Positions 21,388 to 30,949 of a stretch of 64,000 nucleotides of DNA are shown in pieces. The stretch covers positions 1 through 64,000 of the forward strand of contig WHVA01000550.1 in NCBI GenBank assembly GCA_015179125.1, read 5' to 3'. This DNA is from Gautieria morchelliformis (lineage: Eukaryota; Basidiomycota; Agaricomycetes; Gomphales; Gomphaceae). Each line of letters begins with the position of its first letter. Positions within the stretch are counted from its first letter, which is position 1. A program made the translations under genes and the position numbers. The notes under the pieces are model-generated. The model had not been told where the DNA came from. It did no database searches and saw only the letters and a list, made by a program, of their open reading frames with translations.

Positions 21388-22647
21388 TATCAAGATTGGT
21401 TTTCAGGCGTTAATATCGTGTATTAGTGAACACAGCAAATGTCCGAATTGTGGAACGAAGGAGTAATAATAATCTGTTATTCTATCTTGATCTCAAGTAG
21501 ATCGTTCCTTTATATACAAAATATGGTGTCCATTATATTACCAATCCCTTCGAGCTGCTGTGCCGATGCGATGCCGGTGTACCAGCAACCCGGGGTCGAG
21601 AGCAATCTCGAACCTCCGGCTAAATGCGTGCCGGCTCTGCCTCGGCGGTGTCATCGTCCCGATTACTAACACGAATAACTTGTGCGAATAAGTATGCCGT
21701 TTGGCGAATAGGTGAACCAATGAATGTTCACAAGGTAAGAGGGTTCCCTGAATGGGGCTCCCCCTATCTACAGTCGTAGCGAAATAGCCCATGGCTCTTG
21801 AGGGTGTAACGTGCAAGGTCTCACAGAAGGGCTGTCTAAGTCTCGACAATCCCTTCGCTGGCAAAGGTGCTCCTTCGGAGCCCTTCGCCAACAGCACAGA
21901 AAATGGTTCGAAGGCTAAGCTAACGAAGATGAAGTATGGGAACTCACCAGTGATGCCTAAGCCCTCTGCTAGTCGAAGATGGAAATCTCCAAGAGAAGGC
22001 TTAAGACGATGACCACGGCGAGGTCAAAGCTGCACAAGATGAACGACGTATGATAATTGAACTGTGAAATATACATGCGAATGTAAACTACTTATATCGA
22101 ATGCTCGTAAGGTATCAGCGAATAGGAAAGAGGCCGTCGTGGGTTAGGGCCGGATAGGGGTGCGCAGTCATGATACTAAGTAGATGGAATAAACATACAA
22201 TAGAGTGAGGGGAGAATGCGAACATGAAATGATGGAGAGTAAAGGGGGTGAAGGCACTTATAGACAAAACCATGTCTTGGGACCTGCATACATGCTACCC
22301 TGCACGGGCTCTTCGTTTTACTGGGTTGATCCCGCACGGCCTATGGAAGGGACGTCCTGCGATCACACTTTGGCCATACGAACACCCAATGGGGTTGGAT
22401 TAAGAAGATGATGGGGTTAATGATGAACCATCATGCCGGGTGAATGGAATTGATCATATTTGATGGTGTGCCTGCTGACGAAATGCGCAAGCAGCAAATA
22501 GCGGTTTGGAGAATGGGGTGAACAGCGGGTAGAGTGGACGTAGAGGGGGAGTGATCGGTGGGTGTGGCGAACTCTGGTGAAGGTGCTAGGGAGTGACGAG
22601 GGGGAATATAGAGGTAGCGCGGTAGGAGAAATAAACCGGTCATGGCA
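21388..22647. mobile_element. Insertion Y', inverted relative of Y inside Ty3-B'
   Basis: 1260 bp between two copies of CCTCG (21383-21387 and 22648-22652). It starts TATCAAGATTGG and ends GGTCATGGCA; the reverse complement matches Y at both ends and in the middle (for example the segment with CTCTGAAGGAGCACC-like sequence). It contains a solo Copia LTR with its own duplication. No coding similarity. Y and Y' have diverged noticeably, so the family is old. Confidence 0.7.
21449..21671 (-). repeat. Solo Copia LTR inside Y'
   Basis: 223 bp, in element sense TGTTAGTAATCGGGACGATG to CGTTCCACA, flanked by CGAAT (21444-21448, 21672-21676). It is the same family as the solo LTR at 50402-50622 and the 5' LTR of Copia-H at 63365. 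The intact duplication shows that the internal part was lost by LTR-LTR recombination. Confidence 0.9.
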
Positions 22648-23788
22648 CCTCGCGTGACTCGAGTTGCTCGGTGGTACTTGGCCACAACTGGCTCACCCGC
22701 TACAATCCATTGATTGACTGGGTATTGGGCAGTATTACCTTCAAGACCATCGATTTAACTACGACTCCAGCGACCCCGGAGATTTCAGCCCGCTCAGCTT
22801 CGGCTACGACTTCAACTTCACCTACGGCATCATCACCCCAACCTCCGAACTGGCCTCCGAAGTTCCAAGCACCGCTCGTTTCCCTAATCAATGCACCCGC
22901 TTTCATGCGTGCATCCAGATTGGAAGGGTCCGAAGTGTTTCAGCTCAATCTGGCTTCGCCTGAGCTCCTTGCCTGAGGGGCAACATCGGCTGAGGGGCAA
23001 CATTGGGAGAAAGCTCTCCCAAGCTTTCTGAGAACGTTAAGAAACATGTTCCCAAAGTATATCACAAATTTGCAGATGTGTTCAGCAAAGCATGCGCTGA
23101 CACTCTAGCCCCTCACCGACCCCACGATATCAAGCTCAACCTTGAAGAAGGGACCTCACCGCCTATCGGTCCCATCTACTCTCTCTCAGCTTCCGAACTC
23201 AAAGCGCTTCGCGCGTTTATTGATGAGCATTTGAACATCGGTTTCATCCGACCTTCACGCTCACCTCATGGTGCACCGGTATTGTTTGTTCACAAAAAAG
23301 ATGGCTCACTTCGGTTGTGTGTCGACTTCCGAGGTTTAAACAAGATTTCGAAAAAAGATTGGTACCCATTGCCATTGATTGCTGACTTACTTGATGCTCC
23401 AAAGAATGCTCGCATCTATACGAAGATTGACCTTCATCATGCTTACCACCTCGTATGGGTGGCCGAGGGTGACGAATGGAAAACCACCTTCAGGACTCAC
23501 TATGGGTCGTGTGAATGGTTGGTTATGCCATTTGGTCTTACTAATGGCCCCGCTGCTTTCCAGACATTCATGAATGAGATTTTCGCCGACCTTTTGGACG
23601 TTTGTGTGGTGGTATACTTGGATGACATCCTAATCTATTCCAGTGACCCCTCCAAACATGTTGAACATGTCAAGGAAGTCCTGCGACGACTGGGACTCAA
23701 CAACCTTTTCGCTAAAGAAGACAAATGCGAGTTTCATCGTGACTTGGTTGAATTCCTCGGCTAAATACTCTCTCCCGAGGGCATCACT

Positions 23789-24287
23789 TGTAGAGGACAG
23801 GAATTATAGGCAGTAGGAATGGACTTCTTGCTCAAAAGAATAGACTAGAAATTAATTCACTCTCTCAGTGAATTTAGTTGTCACTATATAAATATATTAT
23901 ACACTACCTAGAAATTAATTCACTACAGAGGATTTCTAGGTCAATAAATCGAAAGAATGCTAGACTAATTTACTTGCCTCTCTCAGTGAATTTAGTTGTC
24001 ACTGAGAGAGGGGGAAATTGTTTCACTGCGCATGTACTACTACCCGGCCCTTTAGCGCCCAAGAGCTCGCGCGTCGAAGTCATTTCAGACTCCGCTGGGT
24101 GCAGCCGCTTGTGAAAGTAGGAATAACAAAATGGAACAGAGAGACAGGGAGTGAGTGGAAAATTTCGAAAATAACCAGAGAAATGGATGCATAATACAAG
24201 AACAAAATGAGAAGAAATTGAGAAACCACACAACAAATTGGATATATTATGCTTGATTTTGGTGCAGGAGCATAAATGCACCCAACA
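23789..24287 (-). repeat. Copia-D 3' LTR
   Basis: 499 bp; in element sense TGTTGGGTGC to CCTCTACA. The purine run GCTTGAGGGGGCG (24288-24300) next to it is the polypurine tract. It contains a repeated TTCACTGAGAG block around 23850-24010. Confidence 0.95.
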
Positions 24288-24300
24288 CGCCCCCTCAAGC

Positions 24301-24824
24301 TTAATATATTCCGATTTGCTCGTTGAGGATCTTCACTCTAGGACTAGGAAGTCCTTTGGTGAGGATATCTGCCAACATTTGTTCGGTTGGCAAATAAACG
24401 AGCTTGGCTTGTTGATTTTTGATTATATCTCGAAGGAAATATAATCTGATGTCGAAATGTTTGGTTCTCGTGTGTTGTTGAGTGCCATATGTGATGGCAA
24501 TGGCTGATTGATTGTCTGAATAAATTTTGATGGGTCTGTTCAGTGGTTGGAATATTTCAGAAATAAAATGGCGCATCCAAAGAGCCTCTTTGCCCGCATG
24601 GGTCAGGGCGACGAATTCGGCTTCAGTTGATGAGAGGGCTACTATCGACTGTTTCTGGCAACTCCATGAAACAGTGCCTCCATCAATCTGAAATAAGTAT
24701 GCCGAATACGAACGCCTATGACTCTGTGAACCCCAATCCGCATCTGAATACCCCATCAAACCGTCTCGAGTTCTTCCAAGTGTGAGCTTGTAATGCTTCG
24801 TGCCTTTCAAATATTTGAAGACAC
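24301..24824 (-). CDS. pol: Copia-D RNase H end of pol
   Basis: Minus-strand translation: YLKGTKHYKLTLGR, GYSDADWGSQSHRRS, SWSCQKQSIVALSSTEAEF, IYSDNQSAIAI and HIDIRLYFLRD-like KHFDIRLYFLRDII, then ADILTKGLPSPR. These are the standard Copia RNase H blocks with the catalytic Asp and Glu. It is the C-terminal end of the gag-pol frame separated from the rest by Ty3-F. Confidence 0.9.
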
Positions 24825-25218
24825 TGTCAGGGGACACCCTGTTTTCCATTTCCAGTTCCGACTCCATTTCCGACTCCGATTCCGATTCCATCTCCGCCTC
24901 CGCTCTCGGAAATGATTCCGCTTCTGGGAGAACTTCTACCAGTTCTGTTCGCCTTCCGAGTTCCACTCCAATTTCCGAGTTCCACCCTCGGAACAGTGTC
25001 GGAAATCAAGCGACTCGTGTAATAGGTGACATCAAGGGTCGATCAAGGGTCAGGGAGGTGCAGGGTTGATGGCGGGTGCCAAGTGTTGTCCCTGGCTGCG
25101 CAGCGTAGTATAATACGGGCTCGCTGACATTGGGGGTCCTTAGACTTTTCTCTTTGGATTTCCCCTTGTCAGTTGTGTGGTAGTGTGATCTCCACAACTA
25201 GCCAGGGTTGCCCTTACA
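24825..25218 (+). repeat. Ty3-F 5' LTR
   Basis: 394 bp, TGTCAGGGG to CCCTTACA. The U3 part is a run of degenerate TTCCGA/TTCCGACTCC repeats (24845-24990). TATAATAC lies at 25109. It is 63 bp shorter than the 3' LTR because it lacks one repeat unit near its end. Confidence 0.93.
25109..25151 (+). promoter_or_regulatory. Ty3-F LTR TATA box and inferred RNA start
   Basis: TATAATAC at 25109 and, 33 nt later, AGACTTTTCT (25142-25151), the stretch complementary to the primer site at 25221-25230. Spacing equals that in Ty3-B, C and A'. Confidence 0.6.
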
Positions 25219-25220
25219 GC

Positions 25221-25230
25221 AGAAAAGTCT
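25221..25230 (+). other. Ty3-F self-priming primer-binding site
   Basis: AGAAAAGTCT, two bases after the 5' LTR, is the exact reverse complement of AGACTTTTCT at 25142-25151. Same logic as in Ty3-B with an unrelated sequence. Confidence 0.72.
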
Positions 25231-25405
25231 CTCCCCTAGAGGACCGGCGGTCGTACTGCGCGTTGCATTCGCCATAGGTGCGTTCGGAATCGGAGACAGC
25301 GACTCGGAGATCGCAACCTCTTCCGCACACACAGCGTACAACAGCCCTTCTTCTTACGTCGAGCTCCCAACCCCGGAAATCCCGTCCCACATTTCTCCTT
25401 CCGAC

Positions 25406-26581
25406 ATGGATCCGGACGATCGTCTTCGGAATATGGAGGAGGAATTGACGCGGAACCGGATGAAGACCGACGCGATTGAAACAGCCTTACAAGCGATTTT
25501 GGCTAAGTTAGATATTCCACAAGGTGGTGGAAATGAAATGTTGGATGATCCGGATTTCGGAAAAGCGGAACTGGCGGAGGAGAGAAAGTCCGCAAAGTTA
25601 GCAAAGGTCAAACCCGCAACCCCGGCGGACTTTGATGGAGATCGGGAGAAGGGACGCGCATTCTTCAACACATGCAGCATCTACTTCGCAATTGTCGGAG
25701 AGCTCTTTCCGAACGACCAGGCTCGGATTCACTGGGCATTGTCCTTTTTCAAGTCGGACCGCGCAGCCCGTTTTGCAAACAAGGTGATCCGACATGAAGC
25801 AAAGGGCAAGGGGAACTACTTCCGGGACTGGGACGCCTTCGAGAAAACATTTTCCGACCAGTTCTGCCCAAAAAATGAGCAGCTCACAGCCCTTACGAAG
25901 CTCGAGGGGACCAGCTGGTACCAGGCCAAGGATCCGGTCGATGACTATATCGATCGCTTCCAGGAGCTCATCGACCTTGCGGAGTATGATGACGACAAGA
26001 CGATCGTCATCAAATTCCGACGAGGACTTGATCCGACACTCCAGAACCAAGTTGCGCTGCTTGGGGATGGAGCTCCGGACTTTGATGACCCGGAAGGGTG
26101 GTACCAAGCTGCACAGAGGGTGTCCCGGAACAGAGAAGCAAATGAGGCCTTCGTGGAGACGAGCCGGAATATGACGCGCAGTTCCACTCGTCCTACTCCA
26201 CCTGTGCCAAAACCCGGAAGCGCATTCATTCCCATGCGGAAAGTATTTCCGACGCTTGCTCCGCCCGCTCCTATTAGGAACCATAGCCCTCCTCCCTCGA
26301 AGAGTGGCCCTGCCCCGATGGATGTTGACCGCATGCGCGGAAAAGGCCGCGGAACTATCACCTGCTTCCGATGTCAACAACCAGGCCACTATGCCCGCGA
26401 GTGCCCCCAAGCATTTGACATCCGGCTTATGACCACAGAGGAGAAACTCGAGCTCCTTCCAGAGTTCCTCGCACTTGCGGACATAAGCGGAGTGCCTACT
26501 GCGGAAGGAATTTCCGAAAATGCGGAACATGGCGCATCGGAAGCGGAAGATGCGTCGGATTTTGTGACGCGCAGCGGGTGA
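25406..26581 (+). CDS. gag: Ty3-F gag
   Basis: I choose the ATG at 25406 (MDPDDRLRNMEEELTRNRM) because a coiled-coil N-terminus follows and the open frame upstream is LTR and leader. Residues about 70-230 form the retrotransposon gag capsid region (PADFDGDREKGRAFFNTCSI, RDWDAFEKTFSDQFCP, PVDDYIDRFQELIDLAEYDD, VIKFRRGLDP). A basic linker and one CCHC knuckle (CFRCQQPGHYARECP) follow near 26370-26410. About 391 residues, normal for the family. Builds the particle and packages RNA. Confidence 0.9.
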   Translation: MDPDDRLRNMEEELTRNRMKTDAIETALQAILAKLDIPQGGGNEMLDDPDFGKAELAEERKSAKLAKVKPATPADFDGDREKGRAFFNTCSIYFAIVGELFPNDQARIHWALSFFKSDRAARFANKVIRHEAKGKGNYFRDWDAFEKTFSDQFCPKNEQLTALTKLEGTSWYQAKDPVDDYIDRFQELIDLAEYDDDKTIVIKFRRGLDPTLQNQVALLGDGAPDFDDPEGWYQAAQRVSRNREANEAFVETSRNMTRSSTRPTPPVPKPGSAFIPMRKVFPTLAPPAPIRNHSPPPSKSGPAPMDVDRMRGKGRGTITCFRCQQPGHYARECPQAFDIRLMTTEEKLELLPEFLALADISGVPTAEGISENAEHGASEAEDASDFVTRSG

Positions 26582-29500
26582 GATGTGTGCCCCTGCTGCC
26601 TGTACATAACCGGTTTGCCTGTCTTGAAGTAGAGAATGAAAAGCCCCGACTCCCCTCACTTCATACAGACCCACCGGATAAAGTCACACAAAAGCCAAAT
26701 CCGACACCCCGTCTATCCCGCATCCGCCCTTGGGAGAGACGCCTTCCGAAGCGCTATGTTGTTGCTGCCACCCCTGGCCCCAAGTCACTAGTCATTAAGG
26801 TAGAGATCCAGACGACCGATACGGCGGAAGTCAAATCCGGACCCGCCCTTGTCGATTGCGGGGCCACTGGTCAGTTTATTGACCGGGACTATGTGGAACG
26901 GAACCGACTGACCACGCGGAAGTTGCAACGTGCAATCCCGGTGTTCAATGTGGATGGAAGCCCCAATGAGGCAGGGTCCATCACGGAGATAGTGGACACA
27001 ATTCTCCGCTACGACGGACACTCGGAACGCACTTCCTTCGCTGTCACCAGCCTGGGGAAGCAAGACATCATCCTCGGGTTCACCTGGCTTCAAGAGCACA
27101 ACCCGGAGATCAATTGGCAGACTCGGAAGGTACTGATGAGTCGATGTCCAGCCAAGTGTCACATGTGCCGGTCGGAAGTGCGGAAGGAGCACCAGGAGCA
27201 GCGGAAGACCGAACGGCTCATACAGACATGTCGTTCCGGCCCCCATCCACTGCTTGCAGAAGAAGACTCGGAAGCGGAATTTGACCCGGATCCCCCTTCC
27301 AATTCCGATTCCGACGTCATCCGACTCGGCCTGGAAGACACTCTGATGGAAGGGGAGCGCTTGCTGTACGTAAACCTTCCGCCGGAGGCGGAACACATCC
27401 GCGCCACCGGAAATATTTCGCAACGCCTTGCTGAAGCCTCTAAGAGGTATGATAGAGTGGAGGCGGAAATTCCGGAGTACCTGCGGGAGTTTGAGGACGT
27501 CTTCTCCAAGGAGTCGTTTGATGCCCTGCCTCCGCGGAAACTGTGGGACCATGCCATCGAGTTGGAGCCTGGGTCGAAGCCCACCAACTGCAAGGTCTAC
27601 CCGCTGTCACCCAAGGAGCAGGTAGAGCTCGATGCATTCCTTGCGGAAAATCTCCATACAGGGAGGATCCGCCCCTCCAAGTCACCCATGGCATCTCCGG
27701 TGTTCTTCATCAAGAAGAAGGACGGCTCGCTCAGACTTGTGCAGGATTACCGGGCCTTGAATGCGATCACGATCAAGAACCGGTACCCCATTCCGCTCAT
27801 TTCCGAATTGATCACACAACTCCGCGGGGCGAAGTATTTCACTAAGCTGGATGTCCGCTGGGGCTTCAATAATGTCCGGATCCGGGAGGGAGATGAGTGG
27901 AAGGCCGCATTCCGCACCAACCGAGGACTCTTCGAGCCACAGGTCATGTTCTTTGGCCTCACCAACAGTCCTGCCACGTTCCAGACGATGATGAATGACA
28001 TTTTCCGTGACATGATAGCAGAAGGGGTTGTCTGCGTCTACCTCGATGACATCCTCATCTTCACAAAAACAATGTCCGAACATCGGGAAGTCGTGCGGAG
28101 AGTGCTGGAACGACTCCGGGAGTACAACCTGTGTCTCAAGCCGGAAAAGTGCGAATTTGAGCGGACACGGATAGAGTATCTTGGGGTGATTGTGTCGGAA
28201 GGAAAGGTGGAAATGGACCCCGTCAAGGTTTCCGGTGTGTCGGATTGGCCGGTGCCGCGGAACAAGAAGGAAGTCCAGTCCTTCATTGGGTTTGTCAATT
28301 TCTACCGGCGGTTCGTCAAGGACTTCTCCTGCCACGCCCGTGCCCTCTTCGACCTCACCAAGAAGGAGGTTGGATGGCGGTGGGGAGAGCCGGAACAGAC
28401 TTCCTTTGACAAACTCAAAGAGCTGATCACTTCCGCCCCGGTACTGATCTTTCCCGACGACTCTCGCCCTTACCGAGTCGAGGCGGATTCTTCCGACGCA
28501 GCTACCGGAGCGGTCTTGTCGCAACAGTCATCGGAAGAAGGTGGGGGGTGGCATCCGATTGCCTTCTTCTCTAAGAGTCTCAGTCCGGTCGAGCGGAACT
28601 ACGAGATCCATGACAAGGAGATGCTGGCAATCATCCGAGCGCTGGAGGAGTGGCGACACTTCCTCGAGGGTGCTCTATGCCCATTTGAGATCTGGACAGA
28701 CCACAAGAACCTTGAGTATTTCCGCACGTCTAAGAAGTTGAACCGACGACAAGCACGGTGGTCCCTACACCTGTCCCGGTTTGACTTCATGCTCCACCAC
28801 CGCCCCGGCCGCACCATGGGCAAGCCCGATGCCCTATCCCGCCGTGCGGATCATGGAAGCGGAAGCGGAGACAATGCGGATATGACACTGCTCCGCCCAA
28901 GTCTCTTTGCAATCCGCGCCCTAGAAGGAGTGACTGCAGTTGGAGCAGAAGCGGAAATACTCCGGGACATCCGGAGACAGTACCGGAATGGAGAGAAGGA
29001 GGAGTCGGTGGTGAAGGCAGTGGAGGAACTTCGGAAAGGGCACTCACGGTCTGTACGGGCAGCGGAATGGTCGGAACGGGATGGGCTGCTCCACTTCAGA
29101 GGCAAGGTCTACGTTCCAGATGGGGTGGACCTCCGCCGCCGCATCGTGTCCCAGCACCATGACACGCGGGTCGCTGGGCATGCTGGCAGGTGGAAGACGC
29201 TGGAGTTAGTGGCTCGGAATTACTGGTGGCCTCAGATGTCCCGCTACATTGGACAGTACGTGAAGACATGTGATCTTTGTCTCCGAACCAAAGCGCAACG
29301 ACATCCACCCGTCGGAGAACTTGTTCCGCTCCCGATTCCCGAATCCGGCTGGGACACCATCAGCGTCGACTTCATTGTTGAACTCCCAGAGTCTCATGGC
29401 TACGACGCGATCATGAACGTCGTGGATTCGGTAAGCAAGGTGTCCCACTTCATTCCGACGCACACGACGATCACAGCCCTCGGAGCGGCCCGCCTGTTCC

Positions 29501-30732
29501 TTGCACATGTCTGGAAGTTGCATGGGCTCCCGAAGCAAGTTGTTTCCGACCGAGGTCCGCAGTTTGTCGTGGAACTGACTCGGGAGCTCTACCGCCTGCT
29601 CGGCATAAAGCTAGCTACCACCACGGCATACCATCCGCAGGGTGATGGACAGACGGAACGGGTCAATCAGGAGTTGGAGCAATATCTCCGCCTCTTTGTC
29701 AATGAGAGGCAGGACGACTGGGATGAATTACTTCCGCTGGCGGAATTCCAATACAACAACCATGTCCATTCCGCCACACAACAGACTCCCTTCATGCTCG
29801 ACTCCGGACGACACCCGCGGATGGGCTTCGAACCACGCCAGGCTGAGTCCCGACTCGAGACGGTCAATGAGTTCCGAGACCGCATGGACTCCACCCTTTC
29901 GGAAGCCAAGTCGGCCCTTGCAAAGGCCAAGGATGACATGGCGAGGTACTACAACCAACGCCGGGTTCCTGCCCCAGAGTACCAAGTTGGAGACAAGGTG
30001 TATCTAGATGCAAGGGACATCCGCACCACACGCCCTTCACAGAAGCTTGCCCACCGCTACCTTGGGCCCTTCACAGTGACGCGGAGGGTTGGACGGAATG
30101 CATACCGCCTGCGACTTCCGATGTCCATGTCCCGCCTCCACCCCGTCTTCAACGTGGTGAAGTTACTCCCTATGCTTGAAGACCCAATTCCAGGTCGGAA
30201 GGCTCATCCGCCACCTCTGCCAGAGATTGTAGATGGGAAGGAGCACTATGTGGTGGAACGGATCCTGGACAGCCGGTTTGTGCGAGGACGACTCCAATTC
30301 CTCGTGAAGTGGGAAGGGTATGGGTACGAAGAGAATTCGTGGGTCCCGGAGCAAGATGTTTCCGCCCCGGACAAGCTCGGGGAGTTCTATAGGACACATC
30401 CCGGTGCCCCTCGCCGGATCCGCTCGTTGGCATTTCAATCCCTCGTGTCCCGTGCTTCGAGGACGCAGCACGCTAGAGAGGGGGTGATGTCAGGGGACAC
30501 CCTGTTTTCCATTTCCAGTTCCGACTCCATTTCCGACTCCGATTCCGATTCCATCTCCGCCTCTGCTCTCGGAAATGATTCCGCTTCTGGGAGAACTTCT
30601 ACCAGTTCTGTTCGCCTTCCGAGTTCCACTCCAATTTCCGAGTTCCACCCTCGGAACAGTGTCGGAAATCAAGCGACTCGCGTAATAGGTGACATCAAGG
30701 GTCGATCAAGGGTCAGGGAGGTGCAGGGTTGA
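26578..30732 (+). CDS. pol: Ty3-F pol polyprotein with chromodomain
   Basis: A single open frame that begins where gag ends, in another frame and without an early ATG, an arrangement that Ty3 elements read by translational recoding. Domains: aspartic protease (LVDCGATGQFIDRDYVERN near 26850); RT (LRLVQDYRALNAITIKNRYP, KLDVRWGFNNVRI, VYLDDILIF near 28040); RNase H (VEADSSDAATGAVLSQ, IHDKEMLAIIRALEEW); integrase (TCDLCLRTKAQRH, VDFIVELPESHGYDAI, VVSDRGPQFV, AYHPQGDGQTERVNQELEQY); and a chromodomain (YVVERILDSRFVRGRLQFLV, KWEGYGYEENSWVPEQDV) at about 30240-30360. The frame ends inside the 3' LTR, so the last 80 or so residues come from LTR sequence. Confidence 0.93.
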   Translation: MRCVPLLPVHNRFACLEVENEKPRLPSLHTDPPDKVTQKPNPTPRLSRIRPWERRLPKRYVVAATPGPKSLVIKVEIQTTDTAEVKSGPALVDCGATGQFIDRDYVERNRLTTRKLQRAIPVFNVDGSPNEAGSITEIVDTILRYDGHSERTSFAVTSLGKQDIILGFTWLQEHNPEINWQTRKVLMSRCPAKCHMCRSEVRKEHQEQRKTERLIQTCRSGPHPLLAEEDSEAEFDPDPPSNSDSDVIRLGLEDTLMEGERLLYVNLPPEAEHIRATGNISQRLAEASKRYDRVEAEIPEYLREFEDVFSKESFDALPPRKLWDHAIELEPGSKPTNCKVYPLSPKEQVELDAFLAENLHTGRIRPSKSPMASPVFFIKKKDGSLRLVQDYRALNAITIKNRYPIPLISELITQLRGAKYFTKLDVRWGFNNVRIREGDEWKAAFRTNRGLFEPQVMFFGLTNSPATFQTMMNDIFRDMIAEGVVCVYLDDILIFTKTMSEHREVVRRVLERLREYNLCLKPEKCEFERTRIEYLGVIVSEGKVEMDPVKVSGVSDWPVPRNKKEVQSFIGFVNFYRRFVKDFSCHARALFDLTKKEVGWRWGEPEQTSFDKLKELITSAPVLIFPDDSRPYRVEADSSDAATGAVLSQQSSEEGGGWHPIAFFSKSLSPVERNYEIHDKEMLAIIRALEEWRHFLEGALCPFEIWTDHKNLEYFRTSKKLNRRQARWSLHLSRFDFMLHHRPGRTMGKPDALSRRADHGSGSGDNADMTLLRPSLFAIRALEGVTAVGAEAEILRDIRRQYRNGEKEESVVKAVEELRKGHSRSVRAAEWSERDGLLHFRGKVYVPDGVDLRRRIVSQHHDTRVAGHAGRWKTLELVARNYWWPQMSRYIGQYVKTCDLCLRTKAQRHPPVGELVPLPIPESGWDTISVDFIVELPESHGYDAIMNVVDSVSKVSHFIPTHTTITALGAARLFLAHVWKLHGLPKQVVSDRGPQFVVELTRELYRLLGIKLATTTAYHPQGDGQTERVNQELEQYLRLFVNERQDDWDELLPLAEFQYNNHVHSATQQTPFMLDSGRHPRMGFEPRQAESRLETVNEFRDRMDSTLSEAKSALAKAKDDMARYYNQRRVPAPEYQVGDKVYLDARDIRTTRPSQKLAHRYLGPFTVTRRVGRNAYRLRLPMSMSRLHPVFNVVKLLPMLEDPIPGRKAHPPPLPEIVDGKEHYVVERILDSRFVRGRLQFLVKWEGYGYEENSWVPEQDVSAPDKLGEFYRTHPGAPRRIRSLAFQSLVSRASRTQHAREGVMSGDTLFSISSSDSISDSDSDSISASALGNDSASGRTSTSSVRLPSSTPISEFHPRNSVGNQATRVIGDIKGRSRVREVQG

Positions 30733-30944
30733 TGGCGGGTGCCAAGTGTTGTCCCTGGCTGCGCAGCGTAGTATAATACGGGCTCGCTGACATTGGGGGT
30801 CCTTAGACTTTTCTCTTTGGATTTCCCCTTGTCAGGTGAGAATCCCCTCTCTTGTATGCTCTGTTCATTTATACAGACTTTGGATTTCCCCTTGTCAGTT
30901 GTGTGGTAGTGTGATCTCCACGACTAGCCAGGGTTGCCCTTACA
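30488..30944 (+). repeat. Ty3-F 3' LTR
   Basis: 457 bp with the same ends as the 5' LTR. It has an extra 63-bp segment (about 30836-30898) beginning GTGAGAATCC and ending CCCCTTGTCAG, absent from the 5' LTR. The segment includes a second copy of CTTTGGATTTCCCCTTGTCA. Elsewhere about three substitutions separate the LTRs. Confidence 0.93.
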
Positions 30945-30949
30945 GACAC

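Larger units (their letters stand above)
21096..23788 (+). pseudogene. pol: Ty3-B' protease and RT, interrupted by Y'
   Basis: Protease (ALVDCGSSDCFIESRF near 21190), then insertion Y' (21388-22647), then the LGHNWLTRYNPLIDWVLGS block and RT up to the palm and YLDDILIYS (near 23610-23640), ending where Copia-D has inserted at 23789. The RT palm, including PFGLTNGPAAFQTFMNE, is better preserved here than in Ty3-B. Several breaks. Confidence 0.88.
24825..30944 (+). mobile_element. Ty3-F, chromodomain Ty3/Gypsy element inserted in Copia-D; looks whole
   Basis: 6.1-kb plus-strand element, TGTCAGGGGACACC to GCCCTTACA, flanked by GACAC (24820-24824, 30945-30949). It has a 394-bp 5' LTR, a self-priming site, a gag frame, one long pol frame with all domains, and a 457-bp 3' LTR. 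The shared LTR sequence differs at about three positions. No break is evident in gag or pol. It is the innermost member of the nest and has no accessory gene between chromodomain and 3' LTR. Confidence 0.95.

Noticed and set aside
25598-26674. 358-residue minus-strand ORF opposite Ty3-F gag
   Set aside because: Long but fully antisense to a well-supported gag; composition follows the gag codons and no domain is visible.
27682-28524. 280-residue minus-strand ORF inside Ty3-F
   Set aside because: Antisense shadow of the RT/RNase H region. No cysteine cluster or promoter, unlike the antisense genes placed after pol in Ty3-B and C.
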